A stretch of 64,000 bases of DNA, from NCBI GenBank assembly GCA_025200525.1, contig CM045761.1, positions 79,451,551-79,515,550 on the forward strand, written 5' to 3'. The DNA comes from Camellia lanceoleosa (lineage: Eukaryota; Streptophyta; Magnoliopsida; Ericales; Theaceae). The notes beneath the pieces were generated by a model, which worked only from the letters and a program-made list of their open reading frames with translations, made no database searches and was not told the origin of the DNA. The number at the start of each line of letters is the position of its first letter. The first letter of the stretch is position 1. Position numbers and translations under genes: made by a program. Below are positions 11,443 through 23,454 of this stretch, one piece after another.

Positions 11443-11767
11443 GACCTTTTTGATGATTCAAACCGTTTATATTTTAGAGTACATCGAATTCAAAAATTAA
11501 GTTAATCAGATATCGTTAACCTTTTTATTCATTCATATTTGTATCTACAAAAATAAATGACAATTGTGATTGAAATAATTTAAATCACATTTGTATTCAT
11601 CTTAATATTTTAAATCACAATTATTATTTATTTTTGTAAATACAAATGTGAGTGGACGAAAGGGTTAACGATGTTTGATTAACTTGATTTTTCACAGGTA
11701 TATTCTACTCAATATACTCTAAAATGTAAACGGTTCAAATCATCAAAACGGGCACCAAAAGGGGTCC
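11443..11767. mobile_element. Foldback MITE (about 325 bp)
   Basis: The two halves are inverted copies. The left arm runs TGATGATTCAAACCGTTTA, TTTTAGAGTA, AAGTTAATCAGATATCGTTAACC; the right arm, read in reverse, gives TGATGATTTGAACCGTTTA, TTTTAGAGTATA, AAGTTAATCAAACATCGTTAACC. There is no coding capacity. A related foldback lies at 43,655-43,920. Exact termini and target duplication are not clear. Confidence 0.7.
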
Positions 11768-12529
11768 ATATGGTAGCACAACAGTGGCTGCAGCTATCCC
11801 ATTTCCTTTATATTTTAAAATCTATTGAGTAGAAAATTCATACAAAACATCATGATAAGCGAATATCTATCTGATTAGATTATATTTGTATTACAAAAAA
11901 TTAATATTCTATTATTGAGATTTTATATGCCCATTATTTTTTAAAAAAAAAATAAATGTGATCTAAATATTTAACTACCAACGTCGGATATTGATTTTTG
12001 TCCATCCTAATTAAAAAAGAGGAGGATTGCACAAATTGAGGACCGTTTTGAAAGATGCAAAGCCCTCTAGTTTAATGTCATATATGTTATCATTGTTAAA
12101 ATTTCATTACAATTTAATTGTGAGAGACATTTTGGCTTGTTGATTTTATTTCTTTGTGCCCTATGCGTAGGCTCTTGAGTTACAAGGGTTTATTTTCCTT
12201 TGTCAGTTAGGTCAACTTTTTCTTGTGTCGTCATGAGTGCCATTTTTTCTTTTTTCTTTTTTATCAACAAAATAAAATTTTCATTAAAAATATAAAATTA
12301 AAAACGAAATGCATTGAGAGACATTTAAAACATACGAACTATCCATATTACTACTGTTCTTATTCATACAACTAATCCATCAACCTCATGATTTTTATAA
12401 TTATAAAGAAATTAATAAAAACAAAAATAATTAAGTAAATCTTAATTACATTGCACTACACCCAAATGTTTTGAATCCCACAAAACCTTCAATTCCCCAC
12501 TCCACTTCTTGTCTTCCACTCCTAACAAA
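11768..12529. other. AT-rich intergenic sequence
   Basis: I see homopolymer-rich non-coding DNA and no recognisable gene or transposon end. The stretch 11,233-11,442, between the gypsy LTR and the MITE, likewise shows nothing recognisable. Confidence 0.6.
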
Positions 12530-14353
12530 TTAGTCTATTACTCGTGCTATGCATAAAATAATTATAGATATTTATATTTGTTTTAGATTTTTTTAAATAT
12601 ATAAATTATATTTTTTAAGATTTTTTTCTTATCACTAACCATAGTGTATGGAGGAAGTTGAAAAGGATACTGCAGTAACTATACACGAATTGTATCTATA
12701 ATTATTTGTATAAGGAAATTTTAAATGCTGATTAGGGGATTTTGATCAAATCAATAATTGCAGGCATGTGGAAAGATATGTGGATTGAAAAAAATTAATA
12801 AATGCTAATCAAGGGATTTTGACCAAATCAATAAATGCTGAGTTTTTTTTTTTAAATAAAAAATTTTAAAAATTCAGATTGGGATATTGAATCTTCCATA
12901 GGCCTTGGGGATTAAAAACCCCCTTTTGCTTAATATATAGTATAGATATAGATAGATAGATAGATATATCTTTTTATTTTTATTTTTATTTTTGTGTGGT
13001 TTTTATTCGGGTATTTTTTTTCAATTTATTTAAGATGGAGTTGTGGGTATCTTTTTTTTTTAAAAATTTAATTTATATGTGGTTTCCATTTGTTTTTAAT
13101 TATTATTATTTAGGTAAGTTATAATATGAGTTAGATATGTGATAGACATGTGAGTTTTATTGATTTAAAGTTTATTTAGATAAACTTTAAAGATTTTTTT
13201 TTAGTTTTTTAGTTTTTTTTTGTTATGTTATAATATAATATATAAAATATAGGTAGATATCTATAACTTTAATAGAAAATATTATCTGATTTTTTGGGAA
13301 AGAGAAAATGAATGCAAGTTTTAATATTTTTTTTTGAACATTTGTGAGAGAGATTAGGAAGGAGAGATTATGAAATATTTTCATTATTAAATAAATAAAT
13401 CAGTTAATAGTTTTTTTTAATCTATTTTGTAAATTAAAAATCAATAATTTTAAATTTTTGATTAATTTGTCCAATTAAGTAATTTAAAATTTTGATAGAT
13501 ATACATAAAAAAAAATATATAATTATATTATTAAATCACAATTCAAATTTAGATGTTACATCTTTTTGAGATCTATAACTAAATTCTTTTTTTTTTTTTA
13601 AATTTTTGTGTGTAACCATAGTGTATGGGAGAAATTGAAAAGGGTGTTACAATAATTATGAGAGATGTCAAAAGAGATTGTGAGTTGAGAAAAGTCAATA
13701 AATGCTGAGGTTGGGTTGAGAGAAGTCAATAAATACTGAGATTTTTTTTTTAAATAAAAAAATTAAAAAATTAGATTAGGAGATTGGAGCTCCTATCTGA
13801 TTTTTTGGGGAAGAGAAAATGAATGCAAGTTTTAATATTTTTTTTTTTGAAAATTTGTGAGAGAGATTAGGAGAGAGAAATTATGAAATATTTTTGTTAT
13901 TAAATAAATAAATCAGTCAATAGTTTTTTTTAATCTATTTTGTAAATTAAAAATCAATAATTTTGGAAAATTAATTAATTTGTCCCATTAAGTGATTTAA
14001 AATTTTGATAAATATACATAAAAAAATACATAATTATATTATTAAATCATAATTGAAATTTAGATGTTATATCTTTTTGAGATCTATAGCTAAATTCTTA
14101 TCTTTTTTATTTTTTATTTTTGTGTGTAACCATAGTTTATGGGAGAAAAATTGAAAATGATGTTGCAATAATTATGAGAGAAATCAAAAGGGATTGTGGG
14201 TTGGGAAAAGTTAATAAATGCTGAGGTTGGGTTGTAAGAAGTCAATAAATGCTGAGATTTTTTTTTTTTAAATCAAAAAATTAAAAAATTAAGATTAAGA
14301 GATTGGAACTCCCATAAACTTTGAGGTTGAAAATTCCATTTTACTTAATATAT
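12530..14353 (-). mobile_element. Two-module non-autonomous Helitron, about 1.82 kb
   Basis: On the minus strand the 3' end lies at 12,530, with a degraded hairpin (GTGCTATGCA) followed by a changed CTAG. A 417-bp module ends at 12,946 with the start motif TCTATACTATATATTAAG in reverse. A second module of about 1.4 kb continues to 14,353. No Rep/helicase coding is present, so it would depend on another element. The same two modules recur at 16,671-18,529 and 28,190-30,045. Confidence 0.65.
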
Positions 14354-14355
14354 AA

Positions 14356-14865
14356 CTAGCATATCACCCGTGCTATGCACGGATTGTGTTTACAATTATC
14401 TATATATGTGAATTGTGATTTTTAAATGTTTTTTTTATATTATATTAAAGTTTAATATTTTGATAATAATCATATGTGTTGGACTTTTCAATGAATTAAA
14501 TGTCTTTTTTTTATTATTATTATATTATATTAAAGTTTAATATTTTTATAATAATCATATGTGTTGGACTTTTCAAATTTTTTTTTTTTTATGTTTGTTC
14601 TTAATGCATTAAAGTGTTATTATGAGAGATAATAATCATATGTGTTGGGACTTTTCAAAGAATTCATGTGTTGGATTTTAAATTTTTTTTTTATACTTGT
14701 TCTTAATGCATTAAAGTGTTATTATGAGGGTAAAACTTGGGAGTTGGGAGAAGCTAATAAATGCTAACATTTTTTTTTTAAATCAAAAAATCAGAAAATT
14801 TAGATTAGGAGATCGGAGCTTCCACAAAGCTTGGGGCTAAAAACCCCCTTTTACTTAATATACAA
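14356..14865 (-). mobile_element. Non-autonomous Helitron (about 510 bp)
   Basis: It begins on the plus strand as CTAG at 14,356, followed by CATATCACCCGTGCTATGCACGG, the reverse of a Helitron 3' end (hairpin, spacer, CTAG). The other end carries TTTTACTTAATATA, reverse of the family 5' end. Inside are two partial copies of a TTAATATTTTGATAATAATCATATG-type segment. Confidence 0.65.
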
Positions 14866-15266
14866 CTAGCTTATCACCCGTGCTATGCACGGGATAATAT
14901 AATATATTATTTATATTTTGTTTTTTTTTTTTTTTAATATATATGTTTTGTTTTTTTTTTTTTTTTATATCATTAACCATAGTGTATAGGAGAAGTTGAA
15001 AAGGATACTCCATAAGCTATACACGGATTTGTATAATAATTTATTTATATGAGGATTTTTTTAAATCTCAAGGGATTTGACAAATAAATCAATAAAGTGA
15101 AAAATTTTTTTTTATATTGAAAAAAAAAATTTAAAAAATTATTATGATTTGAAAAAATCAAATATATGAATTTTTTTTTTTTTTAAAATTTTTTTAATAA
15201 AAAAAAAAATTATTGATTTGGCTTAGAGGACCAAAAAAAAAAAGTTTTGCTAAAAAATATATAGAT
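14866..15266 (-). mobile_element. Non-autonomous Helitron (about 400 bp), degenerate 5' end
   Basis: It starts immediately after the previous element with CTAG at 14,866 and a perfect reverse hairpin CCCGTGCTATGCACGGG. The far end, near TTTTGCTAAAAAATATATAGATA, is an eroded version of the usual 5' terminus. Long A and T runs dominate the inside. Confidence 0.55.
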
Positions 15267-16670
15267 ATAAATACACTATGGTTACACACAAAAATAAAAA
15301 AAAATAAAAAAAAAGAAGATAAGAATTTAGCTATAGATCTCAAAAAGGTATAACATCTAAATTTGAATTATGGTTTAATAATATAATTATGGATTTTTTA
15401 TTATGTATATCTATCAAAATTTTAAATCACTTAATGGGACAAATTAATCAATTTTCCAAAATTATTGATTTTTAATTTACAAAATAGATTAAAAAAATTA
15501 TTGACTGATTTATTTATTTAATAACAAAAATATTTAATAATCTCTCCCTCCTAATCTCTCTCACGAATTTTCAAAAAAAAATATTAAAACTTGCATTCCT
15601 TTTCTCTTTCCCAAAAAATCAGATAATATTTTTTATTAAAATTGTAGATATCTACATATATTTTATATATTATATTATAACATAGCAAAAAAAAAATCTT
15701 TAAAGTTTATCTAAATAAACTTTAAATAAATAAAACTCACATGTCTATAACATATCTAACTCACATCATAACTTACCTAAATAATAATAATTAAAAACAA
15801 ATGGAAACCACAGATAAATTAAATTTAAAAAAAAAAAGATACCCACAACTCCATCTTAAATAAATTGAAAAAAAACAGATAAATTAAATTAAAAAAAAGA
15901 TACCAAACCTCAGCATTTATTGACTTCTACCAACCCACTATTCCTTTTGACTTCTTTCATAATTATTGCAACACCCTTTTCAATATCTCCTATACACTAT
16001 GGTTACACACAAAAATAAAAAATAAAAAGATAAAAATTTAGCTATAGATCTCAAAAAGATATAACATCTAAATTTGAATTATGATTTAATAATATAATTA
16101 TGTATTTTTTATTATGTATATCTATCAAAATTTTAAATCACTTAATGGGACAAATTAATCAATTTTTCAAAATTATTGATTTTTAATTTACAAAATAGAT
16201 TAAAAAACTATTAACTGATTTATTTATTTAATAACAAAAATATTTCATAATCTCTCCCTCCTAATCTCTCTCATAAATTTTCAAAAAAAAATATTAAAAC
16301 TTGCATTCCTTTTCTCTTCCCCAAAAAATCAGATAATATTTTTTATTACAATTGTAGATATCTACCTATATTTATATATTATATTATAACATAAACAAAA
16401 AAACTAAAAAATTACAAAAAAAAATCTTTAGAGTTTATCTAAATAAATTTTAAATAAATAAAACTCACATGTCTATAACATATCTAACTCACATCATAAC
16501 TTACCTAAATAATAATAATTAAAAACAAATGGAAACCACAGATAAATTAAATTTAAAAAAGAAAAGATACCCACAACTCCATCTTAAATAAATTGAAAAA
16601 AAAAATCCGAATAGAAACCACACAAAAATAAAAATAGAAATAAAAAGATATATCTATCTATTTATCTATA
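15267..16670 (+). repeat. Extra copy of the 1.4-kb Helitron module, opposite orientation
   Basis: This reads as the reverse complement of 12,947-14,353, with landmarks ACTATGGTTACACAC, TAGCTATAGATCTCAAAAAG, GCATTCCTTTTCTCTT and ACCCACAACTCCATCTTAAA. It contains two partial internal repeats (from about 15,276 and 15,995). It lacks its own CTAG end and abuts the next element at 16,671. Together with the opposite-strand copy it makes a large imperfect inverted repeat. Confidence 0.6.
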
Positions 16671-18081
16671 TCTATACTATATATTAAGCAAAAGGGGGTT
16701 TTAACCACAAGGCCTGTGGGAGCTCCAATCTCCTAATCCTAATTTTCTAATTTTTTGATTAAAAAAAAAAATCTCAGCATTTATTGACTTCTCCCAACCC
16801 AACCTCAGCATTTATTGACTTCTCCCAACCCAACCTCAGCATTTATTGACTTTTCCCAACCCACAATCCCTTTTGACTTCTCTCATAATTATTGTAACAT
16901 CCTTTTCAATTTCTCCCATAAACTATTGTTACATACAAAAATAAAAAATAAAAAAATAAGAATTTAGCTATAGATCTCAAAAAAATATAACATCTAAATT
17001 TGAATTATGATTTAATAATATAATTATGTTTTTTTTTTTTTTTGTATATCTATCAAAATTTTAAATCACTTAATGAGACAAATTAATCAATTTTTCAAAA
17101 TTATTGATTTTTAATTTACAAAATAGATTAAAAAAAACTATTTACTGATTTATTTATTTAATAACAAAAATATTTCATAATCTCTCTCACAAATTTTCAA
17201 AAAAAAATATTAAAACTTGCATTCATTTTCTCTTCCCCAAAAAATCAGATAGGAGTTCCAATCTCCTAATCCTAATTTTCTAATTTTTTGATTTAAAAAA
17301 AAAAAACCTCAGCATTTATTTATTTCTCCCAACCCAACCTCAACATTTATTGACTTTTCACAACCCATAATTCCTTTTGACTTCTTTCATAATTATTACA
17401 ACACCGTTTTCAATTTCTCTCATACACTATGGTTACACACAAAAAAATTTTAAAAAAAAAGATAAGAATTTAATTATAAATCTCAAAAAGATATAACATC
17501 TAAATTTGAATTGTGATTTAATAATATAATTATGTATTTTTTTTTATGTATATCTATCAAAATTTTAAATTACTTAATGGGACAAATTAATCAATTTTTT
17601 ATATTTATTGATTTTTAATTTACAAAATAGATTAAAAAACCTATTGACTGATTTATTTATTTAATAACAAAAATATTTCATAATCTCTCTCTCTTAATCT
17701 CTCTCACAAATTTTCAAAAAAAAAAATATTAAAACTTGCATTCATTTTCTCTTTCCAAAAAAACAGATAATATTTTCTATTAAAGTTGTAGATATCTACC
17801 TATATTTTATATATTATATTATAACATAACAAAAAAAAAACTAAAAAACTAAAAAAAAATCTTTAAAGTTTATCTAAATAAACTTTAAATCAATAAAACT
17901 CACATGTCTATCACATATCTAACTCACATCATAACTTACCTAAATAATAATAATTAAAAACAAATGGAAACCACAGATAAATTAAATTTAAAAAAAAAAG
18001 ATACCCACAACTCCATCTTAAATAAATTGAAGAAAAAAAATACCCGAATAGAAACACACAAAAAAAATAAATAAATAAATA

Positions 18082-18112
<31 letters not shown>

Positions 18113-18529
18113 ATCTATACTTACTATATATTAAGCAAAATGGAGTTTTTAAACCCCAAGGCCAATGGAAGCTTCAATATCTCAATCTGAATTTTTAAAA
18201 TTTTTTATTTAAAAAAAAACTCAGCATTTATTGATTTGGTCAAAATCCCCTGATTAGCATTTATTAACTTTTTTCAATCCACATATCTTTCCACATGCCT
18301 GCAATTATTGATTTGGTCAAAATCCCCTGATCAACATTTAAAATCCCCTTATACAAATAATTATAGATACAATTCGTGTATAGTTACAGCAGTACCCTCT
18401 TTCAACTTCTCCCATACAATATGGTTAGTGATAAGAAAAAAATCTTAAAAAATATAATTTATATATTAAAATTTAAAACAAATATAAATATCTATAATTA
18501 TCCCGTGCATAGCACGGGTGATAGGCTAG
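16671..18529 (+). mobile_element. Two-module non-autonomous Helitron, 1,859 bp
   Basis: It starts TCTATACTATATATTAAGC at 16,671 after an A. A second copy of the start motif lies at 18,114, marking the 416-bp terminal module. The 3' end is CCCGTGC-ATA-GCACGGG (7-bp stem), a 7-nt spacer and CTAG at 18,526-18,529, followed by T. These are standard Helitron features: 5' TC, a subterminal hairpin, CTRR, and insertion between A and T. No coding sequence. Confidence 0.75.
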
Positions 18530-18902
18530 TATATATTAAGAAAAATTGGGTTTCTAACCCTCCAAGTCATGTGGGAGTTTTAATATCCCAATCTAAATTT
18601 CTTGATTTTTTATTTTAAAAAAAAAAACCTTAACATTCATTAACTTCTCCCAACTCTCAAGTATAAAAAAAATTATTTGAAAAGTCCAACACATATGAAT
18701 TGCTTGAAAAGTCCCAACACGTATGATTATTATCCCTTATAATAACACTTTAATACATTAAGAACAATCATAAAAAAAAAATTCTTGAAAAGTCCAACAC
18801 ATATGAATTTCTTGAAAGTCCAACACATGATTATTATCAAAATATTACACTTTAATATAATATAATAAAAGAAAGACATTTAAAAAAAAAAAGACATTTA
18901 AA
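18530..18902 (+). repeat. Degenerate Helitron-family fragment
   Basis: It begins TATATTAAGAAAAATTGGG directly after the previous CTAG and repeats AAGTCCAACACATATGAATT-type segments seen, inverted, in the 14,400-14,860 and 27,700-30,430 stretches. No clear 3' hairpin is left. Confidence 0.5.
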
Positions 18903-19314
18903 AATCACGGGATAATTATAGATATTTATATTTGTTTTCATTTTTTTTAATATATAAATTAAATCTATATATTAAATACATGAGGTTTGACCGAGGAGTT
19001 TGAAAGAATTTAATAAGTGTTTATTTATTTATTTAAGAGGCATTTACACAATAATTACATGGGTCTCTTGGGGATGCAAAAAGTAACAAAATTAGGATTT
19101 CATTTATTGCGTTATTCATTTAATAAGTGTAATTATTATAAATTAAGTGTTTATTGTAATCAATAGTGTAATTATGACAATCTTTGAACTATTCACCAAT
19201 CACCAAGTCAATTTTTTTTTAAAAAAATATTAAAAAATCAAGAAATTAGGATTGGCATGTTGGAGGTTCCACAAGTCTTGGGTTTTAAAAGACCCTTTTA
19301 CTTAATATATAGAT
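18903..19314 (-). mobile_element. Helitron-family copy with a different interior (about 412 bp)
   Basis: One end has a half hairpin CACGGGATAATTATAG; the other has CCCTTTTACTTAATATATAG, reverse of the 5' end. The middle (GGGGTTTGACC-like segment, here GAGGTTTGACCGAGGAGTTTG) is shared with 30,435-31,515 rather than with the 417-bp module. Confidence 0.55.
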
Positions 19315-19840
19315 AATCAATTGTGATTGGTGCCCCGAATATGGGGGGCACTAATGCCCCGAAATTTCCTAAAATGGAAAAACAGAAAAATAGTTAAGGC
19401 AAAAAAAAAAAATTACTCAAAATAAAAATTAGGAACATTAATGTCTATTTTTTTAGTGCCACAAATTATTTTTCATAGATAATATAGATAGATAATCCCC
19501 AAAGCTCCCAAAGCACAACTTTGGCCTCCCACGCCACCATTCTGACTGCCCACGCGTCAGCTAACGAAGAGTTATTGCTTTTAAGTGTCACTCTTGATTT
19601 TCTTTATTGTTTTTAACATAAGGTGGCAAATTTTTATTATTATTAAGACCCAAAGGAAATAAGTTTTTGGTGACTCTTTGAATTGTATATGTCATTTTTT
19701 ATTTTATTTTTTATTTTTGGAATAAGTGCTTTATTTACGCACCAAAAATAAAACAAAATAAATACAAAGAAGAAGTTCATAAATTTTTATGGCTATGTTT
19801 GAGTTGTGTATTAAGTCTTATTTTATCTCTCTTTATTTTT
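19315..19840. other. Intergenic, no recognised feature
   Basis: There is AT-rich DNA with one short GC-richer patch near 19,500-19,570. I see no open frame, repeat end or RNA gene here. Confidence 0.5.
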
Positions 19841-21032
19841 TGTAACGCCCTGAAATAATTATAATATACCTATATCATAACAACTAATAAATAGCAAAAT
19901 AATTGAATTGATAAGCTTTCTTTAATAAGAGTTTGATATACAAAAAGGCGACACATGCGATATACATTCATCAACAGTCCATCATGAATCTACAACATGT
20001 GTTGCAAGATAGTGAAAAGAAATGAGAGTTAAATAGATAATCATATGCCTTAAAAAGGCTTACATCTTTCCAAGTCAATGCTTGAATATATCAAAAGTGA
20101 GTCTTAAGCTCAATACAGATAAAACCCTAGGCTTGTACAAAATTAACTACAAAAATATAACACTGAGTTTTCAGTTCCACAGTCCTCCCAAGCTAAGTCC
20201 TTAGTGGAGGCATATTACCAGCACCTGAAAATGTTTTTCCCATACAGGGTGAGCCAAAACCCAATAAAAATGCTATAACACAATGTATAAATCTTAACAA
20301 AGTCATAAGGTTTTATGCATATGCAATGCCAGTACCAAAACATTTTTATCCTTTTTCAAAAGTCATACCATGCTAGGTTTATATCACAATTCTCAAAACC
20401 ATGCCCTTCACAATAGAAAGTAGAGGGAAATCTCAAACCAATACAACCTTTCACGAATATTTCGTCTGCAAGAAACCGTCAAACGGCACCCATGTAAACG
20501 TAGCTCATACAGGCGCTACTATTTTCATTTTACAGATATTTCGTCTGCAAGAACCGACATCCATATATACGTGCGTTTTTTAGGACTTTCACCCTAGATA
20601 CACAGACCAACTTGATTTGGTAATACACACCTCTTTCTAATGTTCACCTCTTTTTCTCAATATCATATACATTTTCAATGTAATAAATAAACAACAATGT
20701 TCAATGCACATGGATGAGAAATTAGTTTTAGTTCACCTAATTCTCATGCAATTTCTACAACATTCATAACTATCCTCCACCGATAGCCCGAAAAAAATAT
20801 CTCTAAATAGATAAATAAATTTCATTAAGGATACACTTTTCTGCAATCTCAAAATGGAAGTGATAATACATATCCAACTCCACCCTCCTCATTATCATCA
20901 TTTCAATTTCATAATTTCCATATCAATTTCATTCTCTCTTTACAATCTCAAACATTCACATTTTTTTGGCAAAAACCCTTTCTTTTTTAAAATCAATTTT
21001 ATTGTAGGAAATACCTCATTTCAACATATATC

Positions 21033-22575
21033 CAAGGGCGGAGGCACATAGGGGCGAGGGGGGTCACGTGCCCTCCTGACTTTTCTACTTTTTTTTTTTT
21101 TTTTTTGGGTCTATGCTATGTGGAGTGTATGTATTAAAGACTGGGAAATTTTGCTTCTCAGGTAACACAATACCAATGCCTCCGGCATTTTTTTATTTAT
21201 TTATGGATATATATATATATATATGAGTAATGATTGAGACATCCACCCTACAAGATCCTCACAAATCTAAACCACTCATGATGTGGATTCCACATATATA
21301 TAAGTAGACCCCAAACATATATGAAGGATCAAGATCACTTTAGAGATGTGTGGATCATCCCAAAGGGGTCCAAAACATTTCCATATATATATATATATAG
21401 AAATTAGTATTTAATAGGATTCTGCCATGTATCTCTTTGTAAGTTAATTATGACAAATAGGTTAAAAAATAATTTTTTTAATTTTTTATAAAAAAAAAAT
21501 AGAGAAGTAATATGATTAAAAAATATTAAAAACTTTTAATTAATTTTCCAAAATAAACCTATATAGCGATATATGTACCTTCAATGGATCTGTTGTTGAT
21601 TATGAAGATTATAAATTTTATTCCTTTCCATTTTAAAATATTAATTTCTTATTTTATTTTTTATTATCTTAAAATATTAATTATTTTTAAAAAATCAACA
21701 ATTAAAATAACATGATTCTTTTTTTATTTTGCTCTTATTTTAAATTAATTAATATTAATATACATAAAAGCATGAAATTGATGTTCCCCAAATGGATGAT
21801 ATGTTTGTAGCTCTAGGGAGAAAAAGGCGCAATGCTAAAGAAATTACAAACTTACATCACTATCATGCTGAATTATTCTTCACTGTTTTGGATATGCAAA
21901 TTCAAGAACTAAATGTTCGTTTCACTGAGTCGAACACTGAGTTGTTACTTTGTGTGGCATGTTTGAATCCATCTAACTCTTTCTCTAGTTCTGACAAAAA
22001 AAAGTTAATTCATCTTCCGAATTTTATTCCAAAGAATTTTCTTCAATGGAGCTCATGGTACTTAATGATCAACTTGATACATATATTATCGATATGATAT
22101 CCAGTAGTGAGTTTTCAAGGTTGAATAGAATTGCTGGTCTTGCTAAGAAAATGGTGGAGACTGAGAGAGACAAAGTATATCCATTGGTTTATTTGTTCTT
22201 GACTTTAGCATTAATCTTACCTGTTGCCACAGTTACTGTTGAGAGAGTATTTTTAGCTATGAATATTATGAAGAATCGGTTGCGAAACCGAATGGGTGAT
22301 GAATAAATGAATGATAGTTTGGTTGTCTACATTGAGAGAGATATTTTTGATGACATTGACAATGATACTATCATGGAAAGATTTCAAAAGATGAAAACTC
22401 GTCAGGGTCAATTGTAAAAATATAAAATTAAAAACTTTTTGTAATGAATATTAATTTTTAATGTTTAATATTAGCTCAACAAATTATTATTATATTATTG
22501 TTATTGATTGGGAAAGAAAAATTTTGAGATTATAATTAATAAGTGCCCCCTATATTAAATTCCTAGCTCCGCCAC
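21033..22575 (+). mobile_element. hAT-family transposon copy A (about 1.54 kb)
   Basis: The ends are CAAGGGCGGAGGCA and, reversed, GTGGCGGAGCTAGG, imperfect inverted repeats of the GGCGGAGC hAT type. Flanks CATATATC (21,025-21,032) and TATATATC (22,576-22,583) match at 7 of 8 bp, the expected hAT target size. The interior holds only the C-terminal part of a transposase, so it cannot move itself. A second, inverted copy is broken up across 26,040-39,770. Confidence 0.8.
21792..22420 (+). pseudogene. hAT transposase C-terminal fragment (zinc-finger MYM-like), copy A
   Basis: It encodes the end of a plant hAT transposase. VALGRKRRNAKEITNLHHYH and LLLCVACLNPSNSF lie upstream. After a one-base deletion near 22,016 the frame resumes SMELMVLNDQ-like, then FSRLNRIAGLAKKMVET, YPLVYLFLTLALILPVATVTVERVF and NRLRNRMGDE. 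The PVATxTVERxFSxM region is the hAT dimerisation domain. A TAA stop at 22,304-22,306 stands where tryptophan is expected, and the frame then runs MNDSLVVYIERDIFDDID to KTRQGQL. The N-terminal zinc finger and most of the catalytic region are missing. Confidence 0.9.
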
Positions 22576-23029
22576 TATATATCAATCCCAATTTCATATC
22601 CATAAGTTTTTCCGAGAGACCATTTGAAACCCCTCTTTATCATTTTGATTTCAAACCCTAGGTTTTACCAAAACAGCCCAAACCACTATAATCCATTGAA
22701 ATAGCAAATAACTAAGATAAAATTTATAGAAGAGTGTGGAGAATCCCTACCTCAAGCTTATGAGACGAGAGAGAGGGTGAAGAAACTTCAACACCGCTGA
22801 AACCCAACTTTGTTCGGATGAAAATGAAGCTCTAAGTGAGCTCTACCTTTTTCTCAAAGGGAATAGGATAGAGAAATCAATGGATCTAGATGTTTTAGAA
22901 GAGAAAATGTGAGTTTTAGAGAGACAGAGAGAGAGGGAGAGTGTGTAGATCTAGGGTTTTTAGAAAGTTTAGAGAGAGTGAAATGAAAAAGTGATGTAAA
23001 AAGTGACATTTACGGACTGATGTACACGC

Positions 23030-23300
23030 AGTCCACTCGAACGCAAGAAGTGACGCTCGAGCGTAAGACACAAAAGATGTGATCGCTCGAGCGGAAGTTG
23101 ACGCTCGAGCGTGAAATGCAAACTCCCAATACTTTTACAAACAGAAGACTAATGCTCAAGCGTAATAAGGGCCGCTCGAGCCAAGACCACTCGAGCGCAA
23201 GAAGTTTCACTTGAGTGTAGAATACCACTTCCCTGCAAAAGTATTGAGAGTTCACAAAGACTGCTTTAACGTAAGAAGTGACGCTCGAGCGTAGAAGTAA
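23030..23300. repeat. Array of GCTCGAGCG palindromes, left LTR
   Basis: About nine copies of CGCTCGAGCG or variants (GCTCAAGCG, ACTTGAGTG) occur at 15-70 bp spacing. The motif is a perfect 10-bp palindrome. The decay pattern (CG to CA/TG) suits methylated DNA. Confidence 0.8.
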
Positions 23301-23454
23301 AATTCTGGACAATAAAAGTTTGAAAACCAAGCTACCAACCTATTCTAACCACAACCAATACAACCCAATAGCCCAACTCAAGGAGAAATAGTGAAAAACA
23401 AGGCAAAAACAACTATATAAGGAGAAGAAACCTAAATCCAAAAGTCAAACGGGT

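Larger units (their letters stand above)
19841..23454 (-). repeat. LTR of the CGCTCGAGCG family, minus strand, split by a hAT element
   Basis: Its 3' end reads GGGCGTTACA on the minus strand (19,841). It matches, inverted, the unit at 23,455-25,632 and the solo LTR at 49,702-51,647: polypyrimidine CTCTCTCTCTAAAAC, then a TGGGCTTTGGCTCACC-like segment (about 20,250), and the GCTCGAGCG array at 23,030-23,300. Without the hAT insertion (21,033-22,575) it is about 2.07 kb. Its 5' end at the junction is eroded. An LTR is the best call because the family shows TG-like to CA termini and, in the 49.7-kb copy, a 5-bp duplication. Confidence 0.6.
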
